From Luteibaculum sp964627445 (GTDB lineage: Bacteria; Bacteroidota; Bacteroidia; Flavobacteriales_D; Luteibaculaceae): a stretch of 64,000 nt of DNA. Positions 8,915 through 18,299 of this stretch are shown piece by piece. Position 1 is the stretch's first letter, and the number at the start of each line of letters is the position of its first letter. The translations under genes and the position numbers were made by a program. The DNA lies in contig CAZVJF010000009.1 in assembly GCA_964627445.1 (NCBI GenBank), positions 62,001 through 126,000 on the forward strand, written 5' to 3'. Under the pieces are notes generated by a model, which worked only from the letters and a program-made list of their open reading frames with translations, made no database searches and was not told where the DNA came from.

Positions 8915-8943
8915 AAAAAAAAAGCACCCGCTAGCGAGGGTGC
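8915..8943 (-). terminator. Terminator shared at the convergent 3' ends
   Basis: GCACCC / GGGTGC form a stem with an 8-base loop. Read on the - strand it is followed by nine or more T (plus-strand A tract 8915-8923), so it mainly ends the DUF4382 gene on the - strand. It could also slow readthrough from the SusCD unit. Confidence 0.75.
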
Positions 8944-8969
8944 TTCTGTAACTTTTGGTTCTTGCTTTT

Positions 8970-9752
8970 TTACTCAATCAGTAGCGTATCTACGGGTGTT
9001 ACGTTGTCTTCTAGCACAACAACCCCAGTGCGCTGTGCAGTATCTGGAGCAGTACCAGCAACAACGGTGTAGGTGCCTTCAGTTAAACCCAGTATAGCAA
9101 AGGTGCCTTCGTTTGTGCTAAAGGTGCTAAAAGTATCCTGCTCCGAACTGATGGCAAATACGGGTTCGGTGTGCGTGCTATCCACTCCATCAAAAACTAC
9201 TCCTTCAATACCCGTCTCTGTTCCGCGAAGCATCACGCGCAGCACCGGCTTTAAAATGTATTTATTGTTTCCTGTAACTACAATGGATTTGGCTGCATCA
9301 AAATCTATGAGGAGTTCATAATTCAATCCTCCCACCAAATCTTGGTTTACATTTACTTTAAGACCCGATTGTTGGCCACTAGGCGTTTTTAAATCGAAAA
9401 ATTCACCGTCTACCTTTACTTGGTTGTTGTCACCCAAAAGCAGGCGTATTTGATTTAAACGGCCCGAACCTACCGAAATAGATCCCAACAAGGTATCTAC
9501 TCCATTGGTTAAATCCAGTAGGTCGTAGATCCCAGTATCGATGGGCACCTCAACCTGACCGGAGTCCGTTATCGCGGTTAATCCAACTACCTCAATATTT
9601 ACCTGCTCAAAGTCGCCTGGAGCATCTGTCATGTAAAACGAAACACGGGCGCTTTCCTTGCTACTAGTACTCTTATCCTTGTCGCAAGCTGCTAAGAATA
9701 AAACCGCAGCAATAATACCTATGCTCCAAATCTTGCTTCTTCCTACTCTCAT
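8970..9752 (-). CDS. DUF4382 lipoprotein with carboxypeptidase-regulatory-like tail
   Basis: 260 residues when started at the ATG at 9752, which has a purine-rich AAGGAAGAAG just upstream; an in-frame ATG 15 codons earlier (9797) is less likely. The signal peptide ends in LFLAAC (Cys 23), a lipobox. DUF4382 follows at ~35-165 (ARVSFYMTDAPGDFEQVNIEV, later FDAAKSIVVTGNNKYILKPVLRV). A C-terminal beta-sandwich at ~170-255 (GIEGVVFDG, GLTEGTYTVVAG) resembles the carboxypeptidase regulatory domain. The protein should be anchored in an outer or inner membrane leaflet. DUF4382 has no assigned biochemical role. The gene diverges from the next lipoprotein gene. Confidence 0.85.
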   Translation of the reverse strand: MRVGRSKIWSIGIIAAVLFLAACDKDKSTSSKESARVSFYMTDAPGDFEQVNIEVVGLTAITDSGQVEVPIDTGIYDLLDLTNGVDTLLGSISVGSGRLNQIRLLLGDNNQVKVDGEFFDLKTPSGQQSGLKVNVNQDLVGGLNYELLIDFDAAKSIVVTGNNKYILKPVLRVMLRGTETGIEGVVFDGVDSTHTEPVFAISSEQDTFSTFSTNEGTFAILGLTEGTYTVVAGTAPDTAQRTGVVVLEDNVTPVDTLLIE

Positions 9753-9870
9753 ATCTTCTTCCTTTTTTGGGTTTGAGTGGTAACGTTTAAAAACCATACC
9801 ACGTCTGTTATATATTAATATCTAATTGATTTTCAGGTTTTTAACCAAAATGTGTTTTTACTGGTGTTTA

Positions 9871-9897
9871 TCATTTTGAAAATAATTGTCAAAATGA
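9871..9897. promoter_or_regulatory. 9+9 bp inverted repeat between divergent genes
   Basis: TCATTTTGA and TCAAAATGA are a perfect inverted repeat with a 9-base spacer, lying between the divergent DUF4382 gene (start 9752) and the lipoprotein gene at 9976. Spacing of the half-sites is about two helical turns, as for many dimeric repressors or activators. The halves also contain TTTTG, which resembles the upstream promoter element of this phylum. Confidence 0.45.
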
Positions 9898-9975
9898 AAA
9901 TCTCCATCCTTTATCTTGGTGCGTTCCGCGGGAACTCCATTACCTTGCAACTTCTAAACCCATCCACACCAACTT

Positions 9976-10752
9976 ATGAAAATACTTTTTTACGCAGGAA
10001 TCTTGTGCTTTGCTTTGGGTATGAACGCATGCGTATCTAAAAACGTACAAAAAAAATCAGACTTAGGTTTTGTCGGCACTATTGAAGCCGCTCATGAGAA
10101 AGCAATCTTTAAAAAGCAGCACGCCATTGCCTTTGATCTTACCCTATACTTTAGAGGCAAGGAGCGGTACAATGGCCGTATTACGCAAGCCACCAACGAT
10201 AAATACATCAGGCTTGAAGAGGATTCCAGCCGTGTAATTATTGTGCGGGGGGATAGTGTTTTCTTCCACCCCAGCATGGATAATCCAGAAGGAATCCGCT
10301 TTAGCGCCTATACATGGCCTTACTTTTTTATGTTGCCATACAAATTGGATGATCCAGGCACGGTATGGACTGCGTATCCCGACAGCACCTTAAATAACAC
10401 CCCTTACCTCACTCAAAAACTAAGTTTTGAAGACGGCACGGGCGATGCTCCGGATGACTGGTATATTGTGTATGCCGATACCGCTACCAAACGCATCAAC
10501 ACCGCAGCGTACATTGTAACCAGCGATACCCGATCGCAAGAGCAAGCCGAAGCCAACCCGCATGCCATAACCTATCACGATTACAAACTGATAAATGGCG
10601 TGCCTTTTGCAACACGCTGGGGCTTTTGGGAATGGCGAGCCGATAGCGGTCTAACCCGACAAATAGGAAGTGCCAACCTAGATAACTATCGTTTTGTACC
10701 GCAAAGTACATCCTTGTTTAACGTACCAACAGACTTTAAAACCGCTCTTTAA
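9976..10752 (+). CDS. Hypothetical lipoprotein, possibly DUF6503-like
   Basis: 258 residues with a hydrophobic N terminus (MKILFYAGILCFALGMNAC) whose Cys at 19 makes a weak lipobox. The rest is beta-rich, with repeated short strands separated by turns (FDLTLYFRGKERYNG, RVIIVRGDSVFFHPS) and a C-terminal KLINGVPFATRWGFWEW. This pattern resembles the DUF6503/LolA-like beta-sheet lipoproteins of Bacteroidota, but I cannot confirm the family by eye. It stands alone downstream of an inverted repeat at 9871-9897 that it shares with the divergent DUF4382 gene. Confidence 0.6.
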   Translation: MKILFYAGILCFALGMNACVSKNVQKKSDLGFVGTIEAAHEKAIFKKQHAIAFDLTLYFRGKERYNGRITQATNDKYIRLEEDSSRVIIVRGDSVFFHPSMDNPEGIRFSAYTWPYFFMLPYKLDDPGTVWTAYPDSTLNNTPYLTQKLSFEDGTGDAPDDWYIVYADTATKRINTAAYIVTSDTRSQEQAEANPHAITYHDYKLINGVPFATRWGFWEWRADSGLTRQIGSANLDNYRFVPQSTSLFNVPTDFKTAL

Positions 10753-10853
10753 TACAGAACGCGATAGGCCATTACCGTCTAGCTCCTTGACCAACATCAG
10801 GAAAAAATTGCGATAAAAAATAAACCCATCAGCTCGGGGACGACTAATAATGC

Positions 10854-10861
10854 TACCTTTG
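10854..10861 (+). promoter_or_regulatory. Possible -7 element (TACCTTTG) of the cold-shock gene
   Basis: TACCTTTG fits the Bacteroidota -7 consensus TAnnTTTG and ends 18 bases before the ATG. It lies in an imperfect inverted repeat (TGCTACC / GGCAGCA). No clear -33 TTTG is seen, and the implied leader would be very short for a cold-shock gene, so this is weak. Confidence 0.3.
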
Positions 10862-10879
10862 GCAGCATAATAAATTACA

Positions 10880-11074
10880 ATGAGTAAAGGAACAGTTAAA
10901 TTTTTCAATGACTCCAAAGGTTATGGATTCATTAAAGAAACAGACTCTGACAAGGAGTATTTTGTACACGTAACCGGATTGATCGATGAGATTCGCGAAG
11001 GTGACGATGTAGAATTCGACCTGAAAGAAGGTAGAAAAGGACTAAATGCAGTTGACGTTAAAGTAGTAGCTTAA
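10880..11074 (+). CDS. Cold-shock-domain protein, CspA family
   Basis: A 64-residue single cold-shock domain that binds single-stranded nucleic acid and acts as an RNA chaperone. RNP1 is KGYGFIK (residues 13-19) and RNP2 is EYFVHVTG (26-33). The length is that of a stand-alone CspA protein. The RNP2 second position Phe and His are kept; the usual VFVHFS reads YFVHVT. The gene is monocistronic and ends at a strong terminator. Confidence 0.95.
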   Translation: MSKGTVKFFNDSKGYGFIKETDSDKEYFVHVTGLIDEIREGDDVEFDLKEGRKGLNAVDVKVVA

Positions 11075-11096
11075 TATTTAGTTTAGTATCATTGTT

Positions 11097-11129
11097 AAAA
11101 GCCCTGACGAAATCGTCAGGGCTTTTTTT
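11097..11129 (+). terminator. Terminator of the cold-shock gene
   Basis: AAAAGCCCTGACG / CGTCAGGGCTTTT with a 4-base loop, followed by a T run, 22 bases after the stop codon. Confidence 0.93.
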
Positions 11130-11263
11130 ATGCCTTTTCCTCCAGCAAACCCCTTTTAGTCTGCTTCGCATATACTGGCATTTTCCAGGCAACGCTCCTT
11201 TTATTCTGTCCAAGAATTGAGCATATTGGCCAAACTTTTACCTCACCCATAGTATCCTAAAAC

Positions 11264-12343
11264 ATGAATCCACCTCCAAAACCCTTTGCTTGCAGCTATT
11301 CCCCTCAAGTTCCAGAACTTTTAAATACCCTAGGTTGCACTATAGCCATTAGCACCTATCAAGCGGGCAAACTCATTTTTATCTCTGCAAAAGACAAGGA
11401 ACAGCTTATTCAGCTTCCCCGAAACTTTGAAAAAGCGATGGGCATTGCAGAAAACCCGACAACGAAGCAACTGGCCTTGGCAACAAAAGACGAGTTGGTC
11501 ATTTTTGCCAACGACCCTTCGCTGGCTGCCCATTACCCCAAATCTCCCAACACGTACGATGCGCTGTACGTACCCCGCTGCACCTACCATACTGCAGCAT
11601 TAGATGTACATGACATCGCCTTTGGTGCCGACCAAAAGCTGTTTATGGTAAACACCCTATTCTCTACCATAGTAACGGTAGACAGCCGCTATAACTTTGT
11701 CCCTTACTGGAAACCCAGCTTTATAGAACGGCTGGCTTCCGAAGACTCCTGCCACCTCAACGGCATGGCCATGGAAAACGGCTTGCCCAAATACGCCAGT
11801 GCATTTAACACGGGTAATACCCCCAGCAGCTGGCGCCAAACGGTTCCCCACTCCGGGGTGTTGTTTGATGTGGAAAAGGACAACATCCTTACCGAAGGGC
11901 TAGCCATGCCACACAGTCCGCGCATCATTAATGGGGAGTTGTATTGCTTATTGTCTGGAACAGGGGAACTGGTTCGGGTGGATAGAAATACAGGGAAAAC
12001 CCATGTTGTAAAACAATTCGATGGTTTTGTTCGCGGCATGAGCCACTACCAAGATTATCTTTTTGTTGGACTCTCTAAACTAAGAAAGAATTCATCTATA
12101 TTCGCTAAACTAGATTTTCCATTTAGTGGTGATAAAGCCGGTATTGTAATTATGCACCTTCCTACAGCAAGTATTGTTGGACAGTTCATGTATCAAGCAT
12201 CCGTAGATGAATTGTACGATGTACACGTACTGGCAGGAACACAACGTCCCAATATTTTAAACACTCAAAAGCCCGAACATAAGCTAGCCGTAAGCACACC
12301 TGAGGCCTCGTTTTGGGCAAAACCCAACACCCAACAACCCTAG
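11264..12343 (+). CDS. TIGR03032 family protein
   Basis: 359 residues, no signal peptide. The sequence follows TIGR03032: ISTYQAGKLIFIS (~29-41), ALDVHDIAFGADQKLFMVNTLFS, SCHLNGMAMENGLPKYASAFN (~162-183), GLAMPHSPRIINGELYCLLSGTGEL. The repeated short strands suggest a beta-propeller. In other bacteria this family occurs beside TPR and surface-protein genes, with no known reaction. The next gene, a VCBS/FG-GAP T9SS protein, starts only 5 bases after the stop, so the two are probably co-translated and may act on the same surface or secretion process. Confidence 0.85.
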   Translation: MNPPPKPFACSYSPQVPELLNTLGCTIAISTYQAGKLIFISAKDKEQLIQLPRNFEKAMGIAENPTTKQLALATKDELVIFANDPSLAAHYPKSPNTYDALYVPRCTYHTAALDVHDIAFGADQKLFMVNTLFSTIVTVDSRYNFVPYWKPSFIERLASEDSCHLNGMAMENGLPKYASAFNTGNTPSSWRQTVPHSGVLFDVEKDNILTEGLAMPHSPRIINGELYCLLSGTGELVRVDRNTGKTHVVKQFDGFVRGMSHYQDYLFVGLSKLRKNSSIFAKLDFPFSGDKAGIVIMHLPTASIVGQFMYQASVDELYDVHVLAGTQRPNILNTQKPEHKLAVSTPEASFWAKPNTQQP

Positions 12344-12348
12344 GCCCT

Positions 12349-13677
12349 ATGAGCAGTATTCAAATCCACGGAAAAAAAATGCGCTTGCGTGTATTGGCGC
12401 AACAATGGAATAAAGCCACCAACAAAGCCCAGGCAGAACGTATTCTTCTAAAAATAAAAGCATTACTGGGACAGCTGCAGGGTTGGATCCAGCGAAAAGA
12501 GGTGTACCAAATATTGGGTGCTGCGGCATTGGCTCTAGGCCTCGGTGGCAATATGCAGGCCCAGCAGTTTGCGCCTCCAGTTACAAACCCTTTTGGCTTT
12601 TCTCCAAATGCTTCGCTGTATTACCTTGTTCCGTCTTTTATTGACTGGGATAATGACGGGGATTTTGATATCATCTCCCACGATTACTATTTCAGATCCT
12701 ATTTTTTTGAAAACATTGGTACGCCAGGTTCTCCAAGATTTTCGACAGCAGAGGTCAATCAATTCGGGTTACAGAGAACCACGGATTCCTTTGGTCCTGC
12801 AACTCAGGGAGACATTGACAATGATGGGGATTTAGACATCTTAGTAGGCAACACCTACTATGGCAATTTGGAATTCTTTGAAAATACGGGCACGCCAGAA
12901 CAACCGCAATTTGCTTCGGGTGTGGAGAATCCATTTGGCATAGAATCTTTTTTCTTACCCGGAGATTATGGCTTTCCGGAATGGGTGGATTTAGATGCTG
13001 ATGGGGACCTTGATCTTTTATTCGGACAAGTAGGAGCGGGATTTCTTTTTTTTGAGAATATTGGAACTCCTGAAAATCCCAATTATGACAGACCTCAATC
13101 TAATCCATATGGATTAACCCAAGGTGAAGAAATACTAAACACTATCGCTGTAGGAGACTTAGATGGTGATGGTGACTATGACTTAATTTCAGTAGAAGGT
13201 TTGTATGACGGGTATTATATCCTTCCTAGGCTAAAGTATTTTGAAAATATAGGTAGCAGTAGCAACCCCAATTTTGCAGAACCCGTAAGAGACCCTTTTG
13301 GAATAAATAATTTAGGCTATTACGCTTTCTTTACTGATTTGGTGGATATAGATAACGATGGTGACATCGATCTGTTTACTGGAGAATACTACGGAGAATT
13401 AACGTTTTACGAAAACACCACGATTATCTCGGTGGAGGAACCCATCGCCCAATTAGAAATTAATCTATTTCCTAATCCGGCAAGCGCAGAGCTTCATATT
13501 AAAGGATTGGAGCAAACAGCCACTTTCCAAGTTTTGGATGCAGTAGGAAAACAATTGCTATATGGACAATATGATGGTATCCAACCTATTTCCCTCAACA
13601 CATTGAAGCCTGGTGTTTACATGCTATCCTTAGATGTTGATGGCCAGACCGTGCGAAAAACGTTTACCAAACAATAA
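12349..13677 (+). CDS. FG-GAP/VCBS-repeat T9SS type A cargo with extended signal region
   Basis: 442 residues from the ATG at 12349. Four to five FG-GAP/VCBS-type repeats with calcium-binding DxDxDGDxD loops are visible (IDWDNDGDFDII, GDIDNDGDLDIL, VDLDADGDLDLL, GDLDGDGDYDLI, VDIDNDGDIDLF), so it probably folds as a beta-propeller. The C-terminal ~75 residues are a T9SS type A domain (NLFPNPASAELHIKG, LKPGVYMLSL). The N terminus is odd: about 50 basic, helix-forming residues precede the hydrophobic core ILGAAALALGLGGNMQAQ. A later ATG (residue 11) would still leave some 40 residues. It follows the TIGR03032 gene by 5 bases. Confidence 0.88.
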   Translation: MSSIQIHGKKMRLRVLAQQWNKATNKAQAERILLKIKALLGQLQGWIQRKEVYQILGAAALALGLGGNMQAQQFAPPVTNPFGFSPNASLYYLVPSFIDWDNDGDFDIISHDYYFRSYFFENIGTPGSPRFSTAEVNQFGLQRTTDSFGPATQGDIDNDGDLDILVGNTYYGNLEFFENTGTPEQPQFASGVENPFGIESFFLPGDYGFPEWVDLDADGDLDLLFGQVGAGFLFFENIGTPENPNYDRPQSNPYGLTQGEEILNTIAVGDLDGDGDYDLISVEGLYDGYYILPRLKYFENIGSSSNPNFAEPVRDPFGINNLGYYAFFTDLVDIDNDGDIDLFTGEYYGELTFYENTTIISVEEPIAQLEINLFPNPASAELHIKGLEQTATFQVLDAVGKQLLYGQYDGIQPISLNTLKPGVYMLSLDVDGQTVRKTFTKQ

Positions 13678-13687
13678 GCAGTAAGCC

Positions 13688-16177
13688 CTAAAATTCTGCC
13701 GCTTGATTTTTACGCCAATTTTTGGTGGTGGTGTGGTAATCTACAAAGTAGAGCACTTTTACCGAGAAGCTATCCGACCGGGGCGCATCAAAGGTGTGAC
13801 TTAAGTTTTCGGTGTACGATTCTGCCAACTCGTTACGGGCAGTAAGTATCGCGTCCTTCCAAACTACGCTGACCTCACTACCCGGTACAAACACCCAACG
13901 GAACACAATATCCACATTGAACGCATTAAAACTGGTGTTGTGCATAGAAGCACCTTGGGCATTCACTCCTTGGTAATCGGTGTCTAACAAATCTCCGTTG
14001 CGATTGAGCTCGTAAAACTGGTTGTACCCTACCTCCGACCAGTAGTGACGAAAACGTGCCGTTAGGCCCATGGTATTGGTAAAGATGTAGTTTACGTTTA
14101 AGACTTGCTCGTTAATGGTACGTCTTCTTCGAGCAAAATATACGGCTTCGCTTTCGTAGCCTAGTGCATCGCTTGCATTGCCGATGGTATTAAACAATGC
14201 GTAGCCAAACTCGTCATCGCGAATTTGGTTGCTCACACGGTAAATAAACGAGAGTTGGTTGTTTACGCGTACACGAGGGCTAATAACAAGTCGCGTATAC
14301 GGCCCTTGGCGCTCAGAAAAAAGCGTTTGGCTAAAGCGCATATCCAACGCAAAGGTTTTTCGGTAATCGCTAGAGATCCAAAGCTCGTAGTAATTACTAG
14401 ATGGAGTCTCAAAAAAGTACCCTTCTCGTCTGGGCTCAAAATAATCGCGCTCACCGAGCGGAGTTGTATTTAAGCTAAATCCGAAAGCATCGAAACCCTT
14501 GGTGATAAAAAAACCATTGAGGTTGGCATATAAGCCCACAAAGCGTTGGTTTTCGTAAAGGGTAGACTGTGTTGTAGAAAGATTTAATCCGAAACGATTA
14601 AGAAAACCTACCGGCTTAAATTGATTGTAGCTTATATAAGCCCGCTTGTTAAAGCTGTTGTTGTTAAACAAAAAGCCCAAGTCGTTGGGGTCGTACGTTT
14701 CGTTTTCCACAAAGTAGCTGACCCCATAATTGAGGTTCCCCGATATTTTATTGATACCTACATTGTGTGTAAAGCCCGTGGGGTCTTCCGTTACACCAAA
14801 CTTTTTATTGAAGGCTCCACCTCCAGTAACCGAAAGAAAATTTTTCTTGTTTCGCACCTCAAACTGTGTTCCGATAACATTGGCATCATATGCACCTCCA
14901 GCACGCATAACATTTGTATTGATGAGGGTTACGTAGCCGTTGTTTCCTAAGTTTTGGTCAAATACCACTACCGAGTAATTGGTGAGCGGATCGGTTAAAA
15001 CCTGTCGGATTTCTCCGGTTTCATCGTTGCGAATGGTGGCATAGGTTTCGCCACTTACGGCATTAAACACCCCAACGCCTAAGCCTTTATCGGTACGACC
15101 TGATACCTTAGTGGCATTGAGCAATTTTCCATTGGCAGGATTCTCGGTAAGCGTTTCATTTTCGCCCACCTCACCAAAGGCTTCTGCATATCGGAAAGGG
15201 GTACCGCCTATTCTTCGCGAGTAAAACAATCCTCCTTTATTGAACAGCTCTGTGCCTTCGGTAAAAAACTGCCTACGTTCATTAAACCGCACTTCAAAGG
15301 GCGTTACATTCAGCACTTGGTTGTCCGATTGCACCTGACCAAAATCGGGAATCAAGGTCATATCTAGCGTAAAGGCATCGGAAATGCCATACTTTACATC
15401 CATCCCCCCATTGACCGAGTAGTTCTGCTCGCCATTGAAAGTGTTGTAGTAGGACGATAAATAAGGGTACAGTTGCAAACGCACAGGAGTACTAATGTTG
15501 GTTATTCCCCTTAAGTATCCCGCCTGATTAAAAAAGCCGTTGACATCGGGCAATACGGGACTCCAGTACGATAGCTCGCGTATGCGTCTTATCCTACGCA
15601 CAAAATTAATGTGCCACTCTTGTTCGGGTTTTTCGGGAAAGCGCAATGCTGCGTAGGGAATTTCTAATTCGGCTACCCAGCCACTATCGGTAACGGTTAC
15701 CGCACTGCGCCAAACGGCATTCCAGGTATAATCTTCTCCCAAGGCCGATAGCTTAGAGTCTATTTGCACCCCAGCAGCGGTAACGATAAAACCCACTCCA
15801 TTGATGCCGTCTTTATAAGCATCTACAAAAACACCAAAGTAATCGCAATTCGAAAAGTTATCGCGCTCCGAAAGCTCTCTTAAAATGTTGTCTTTGCCTT
15901 TTTCGTGCATAAAGGCAGAGACGTAGAGTGCCTCTTGGTTATACACCACGCGCACATCGGTTTTTCTATTGGCTGGATCACCCGGATTGGGATCTCGGGT
16001 AATAAAATTGGTAATTACTTTGGCTTTTTGCCAGGCAGGCTCGTTTAGCTTTCCATCTAAAGAAATACTATTTTCAAGCTTTGATGCCAACCCTACCTTC
16101 TTGGCTGTGCCTTCTGGATTCCCGGCCCATAAAAAGGTAGAAATACAGTAAAATATTATAAGAACAAGTATGCGCAC
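13688..16177 (-). CDS. DUF5916 outer-membrane protein with CBM9-like N-terminal domain
   Basis: 829 residues from a GTG start. Signal peptide ~1-18. A carbohydrate-binding-family-9-like (DOMON-type) domain spans ~35-215, with LDGKLNEPAWQKAKVI, DVRVVYNQEALYVSAFMHE and GWVAELEIPYAALRF. A large DUF5916 barrel-like region follows (YGISDAFTLDMTLIPDFGQVQSDNQ, FFTEGTELFNKGGLFYSRRI). This arrangement is widespread in Bacteroidota and is taken to be an outer-membrane barrel with a periplasmic or surface ligand-binding domain; the ligand is unknown. It converges on the upstream + strand gene with only 10 bases between stops. Confidence 0.9.
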   Translation of the reverse strand: MRILVLIIFYCISTFLWAGNPEGTAKKVGLASKLENSISLDGKLNEPAWQKAKVITNFITRDPNPGDPANRKTDVRVVYNQEALYVSAFMHEKGKDNILRELSERDNFSNCDYFGVFVDAYKDGINGVGFIVTAAGVQIDSKLSALGEDYTWNAVWRSAVTVTDSGWVAELEIPYAALRFPEKPEQEWHINFVRRIRRIRELSYWSPVLPDVNGFFNQAGYLRGITNISTPVRLQLYPYLSSYYNTFNGEQNYSVNGGMDVKYGISDAFTLDMTLIPDFGQVQSDNQVLNVTPFEVRFNERRQFFTEGTELFNKGGLFYSRRIGGTPFRYAEAFGEVGENETLTENPANGKLLNATKVSGRTDKGLGVGVFNAVSGETYATIRNDETGEIRQVLTDPLTNYSVVVFDQNLGNNGYVTLINTNVMRAGGAYDANVIGTQFEVRNKKNFLSVTGGGAFNKKFGVTEDPTGFTHNVGINKISGNLNYGVSYFVENETYDPNDLGFLFNNNSFNKRAYISYNQFKPVGFLNRFGLNLSTTQSTLYENQRFVGLYANLNGFFITKGFDAFGFSLNTTPLGERDYFEPRREGYFFETPSSNYYELWISSDYRKTFALDMRFSQTLFSERQGPYTRLVISPRVRVNNQLSFIYRVSNQIRDDEFGYALFNTIGNASDALGYESEAVYFARRRRTINEQVLNVNYIFTNTMGLTARFRHYWSEVGYNQFYELNRNGDLLDTDYQGVNAQGASMHNTSFNAFNVDIVFRWVFVPGSEVSVVWKDAILTARNELAESYTENLSHTFDAPRSDSFSVKVLYFVDYHTTTKNWRKNQAAEF

Positions 16178-16237
16178 CCCAAAAATTTTGCGTGTGCAAA
16201 GGTCTAAATTTTGAGGGATACAAACCGCTAAAAAGCC

Positions 16238-18250
16238 CTAATATTCGATGAAAGGCCCGTCTACTCTAGGAAAGTATAACTGAGCATTTGAAATGCCATG
16301 ATTGCGTAGCCATTGTACATATCCAGCGCCTAAAGTATTAGAAACGAGTATGATCTCGGGGTTAAGTTCCAGCAAACACCCCACATCCCAAAGGGGATTC
16401 ACCACCCTAAGGCCTATTTTTCCATCGAAACTAGATAAAAGTGGCATTTGGTCATCGCTATTTAGCTGAATCCACAAACGATTACTCCCTTTTAGATATC
16501 GTAAGGTGTCGTTTCCAAGCAGCACAAAATTCCAGGTATTAAATGATGATTTTTCTGGATAAAAAAGGCCCAGCGAAGCCAAGTAACGCCCTGCAGTAAA
16601 GTCTATCTGTTCTTCATCCATGCCGCTACTGTACAGAGCGTAGACATCCTTTTCTTGCACCAGCCAGAGATCTTGCCGCGAAGCCGAAAAGCTAACGAAA
16701 GAGGGCAACGCTTGAAACTGCCTCGGAACACAAAGCCAAAAAATAAGGATCCCTTGCATGAGCAGTACCAAAAAGCGTTTGCGGTGGTGTACCCAAAACA
16801 TAAATCCCAGAAGTAGCAAGTAAAATAAGGTGGCATCCAAAAACGTAAGGTGTGCCGCTGTAAAAGCTGAACCTGGCCAGGTTTCTACCCATTTTACACC
16901 CGTATTAAGCAGCCAAATAACCCCATGCAATCCAGTTGCCAACCATTTTGCTACAAAGGTGGAAAACAACAAACTAAGGTTGGTGAAGGCTCCTATCCAA
17001 ACAATCACTGTTGCCAACGGTATCACAAACAAATTACTCACCAAAAAATAGCTTGGAAACTGTCTGAAATACAAGAAACTAAGCACCCCTGTTGCCAATT
17101 GAGCGGCCATAGACACGCAGGTAATTTGCCACAATCCATCGAGCAACTTGTATTTGGGAACCCACAAGCTACTTAGCCAGGGGAACAGTGCTACGATACC
17201 GATAACAGCCAGGTAACTCATTTGAAACCCCACCTCGGTTACAATAAGCGGATTCATAATGATGAGAAAGACGATGGACGCACCCAGTAGATTAAAAATT
17301 TGCGACTGCCGCTTAAACCCTTTAGCCACAGCCATAAAACTAAACATGGTAGCTGCGCGCTGTACACTAGGTGATAGCCCAGTTATTAAAGCATAAAACC
17401 ACAGTGCGATGATGAGCACCAGCACGTGATACCAAAAGAAAGTACCTCCGTTTTTTCTTCGCAGTAGCAGAAGTATAATGAGGTACACAATGCCCACATG
17501 CAATCCACTTACCGCCAAAACATGGGTGGCCCCTGCCGCACTGTAGGCGCCTTTTATTTCATCATCCAGCATGGATTTATCGCCAAAAACCAGCGCAGCC
17601 GCTACGCCTAAAGTTTCTGTATCAAATCCAAAGTCTTGGTATGCCTTTCGCAGAAACTTTCGAATACGGAAGCTAACGCGACTCAACGATAGCCGGGGAT
17701 TTGCTATGCAATAGTAATGACCAGATTTACGGACAAAGGCTTGGTAATATACCTTGTGAAAGGCAAGGTAACGGGCGTAGTTAAATTGCCCTGGGTTCTT
17801 AGGCTCCTCCACCCGTTGTAGCTTGGTGCGAACAAAGAGCTGGTCGCCTGGCAAGGCCTGCAGCAGATGACTATCGGGTTGGTTGATAAAAACCTCAACG
17901 CCCAGATTTTCTTGCCACTGGGCCCAGCACCGAAAGCGACTGGAATCTTGCTGTTTAATTTCGTGGATAGTAAGGACAAAATCGCCTTTTTGCGTATCTG
18001 GAAGCTCTGGGTTTATGCCGCGCCACGATTGGGTGGTGTAGAGAAATATTGCACTTCCACCCAGCAACATCCAAACTACAAACCGGGCTACTGGGAAGTG
18101 GTACGCAGGCTTTAAGAACAACAACGAAAAAGTCGCAACGAGCAGGATACCCAACGCCAAAAAATACCCTGCTGGAAAATAAATTCCCAGCAAACAGGCC
18201 AACAGCGCCACCGGGGCAAACCGGGCCAGGGGAAATTGGCCGGGGTGCAT
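16238..18250 (-). CDS. ComEC/Rec2-family DNA-channel-like membrane protein, no MBL active site
   Basis: 670 residues. An N-terminal hydrophobic block is followed by a soluble OB-like DUF4131 region (~25-190) and the competence domain (~220-490). The signature ATHVLAVSGLHVGIVYLI and about eight membrane segments are clear. ComEC carries transforming DNA across the inner membrane in competent bacteria. The C-terminal ~150 residues occupy the place of the metallo-beta-lactamase-like nuclease domain but lack HxHxDH and other metal ligands, so strand degradation would need another enzyme. Such short forms are common in this phylum. It precedes no other competence gene here. Confidence 0.88.
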   Translation of the reverse strand: MHPGQFPLARFAPVALLACLLGIYFPAGYFLALGILLVATFSLLFLKPAYHFPVARFVVWMLLGGSAIFLYTTQSWRGINPELPDTQKGDFVLTIHEIKQQDSSRFRCWAQWQENLGVEVFINQPDSHLLQALPGDQLFVRTKLQRVEEPKNPGQFNYARYLAFHKVYYQAFVRKSGHYYCIANPRLSLSRVSFRIRKFLRKAYQDFGFDTETLGVAAALVFGDKSMLDDEIKGAYSAAGATHVLAVSGLHVGIVYLIILLLLRRKNGGTFFWYHVLVLIIALWFYALITGLSPSVQRAATMFSFMAVAKGFKRQSQIFNLLGASIVFLIIMNPLIVTEVGFQMSYLAVIGIVALFPWLSSLWVPKYKLLDGLWQITCVSMAAQLATGVLSFLYFRQFPSYFLVSNLFVIPLATVIVWIGAFTNLSLLFSTFVAKWLATGLHGVIWLLNTGVKWVETWPGSAFTAAHLTFLDATLFYLLLLGFMFWVHHRKRFLVLLMQGILIFWLCVPRQFQALPSFVSFSASRQDLWLVQEKDVYALYSSGMDEEQIDFTAGRYLASLGLFYPEKSSFNTWNFVLLGNDTLRYLKGSNRLWIQLNSDDQMPLLSSFDGKIGLRVVNPLWDVGCLLELNPEIILVSNTLGAGYVQWLRNHGISNAQLYFPRVDGPFIEY

Positions 18251-18299
18251 GGCATTAAGTTACTCAAAAAAGTTGCCCTTTCTAAGCGATTTACTTCAA

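Noticed and set aside
9923..9935. GTTCC-GCG-GGAAC inverted repeat
   Set aside because: Five-base arms are expected often by chance; the nearby 9+9 repeat is much stronger.
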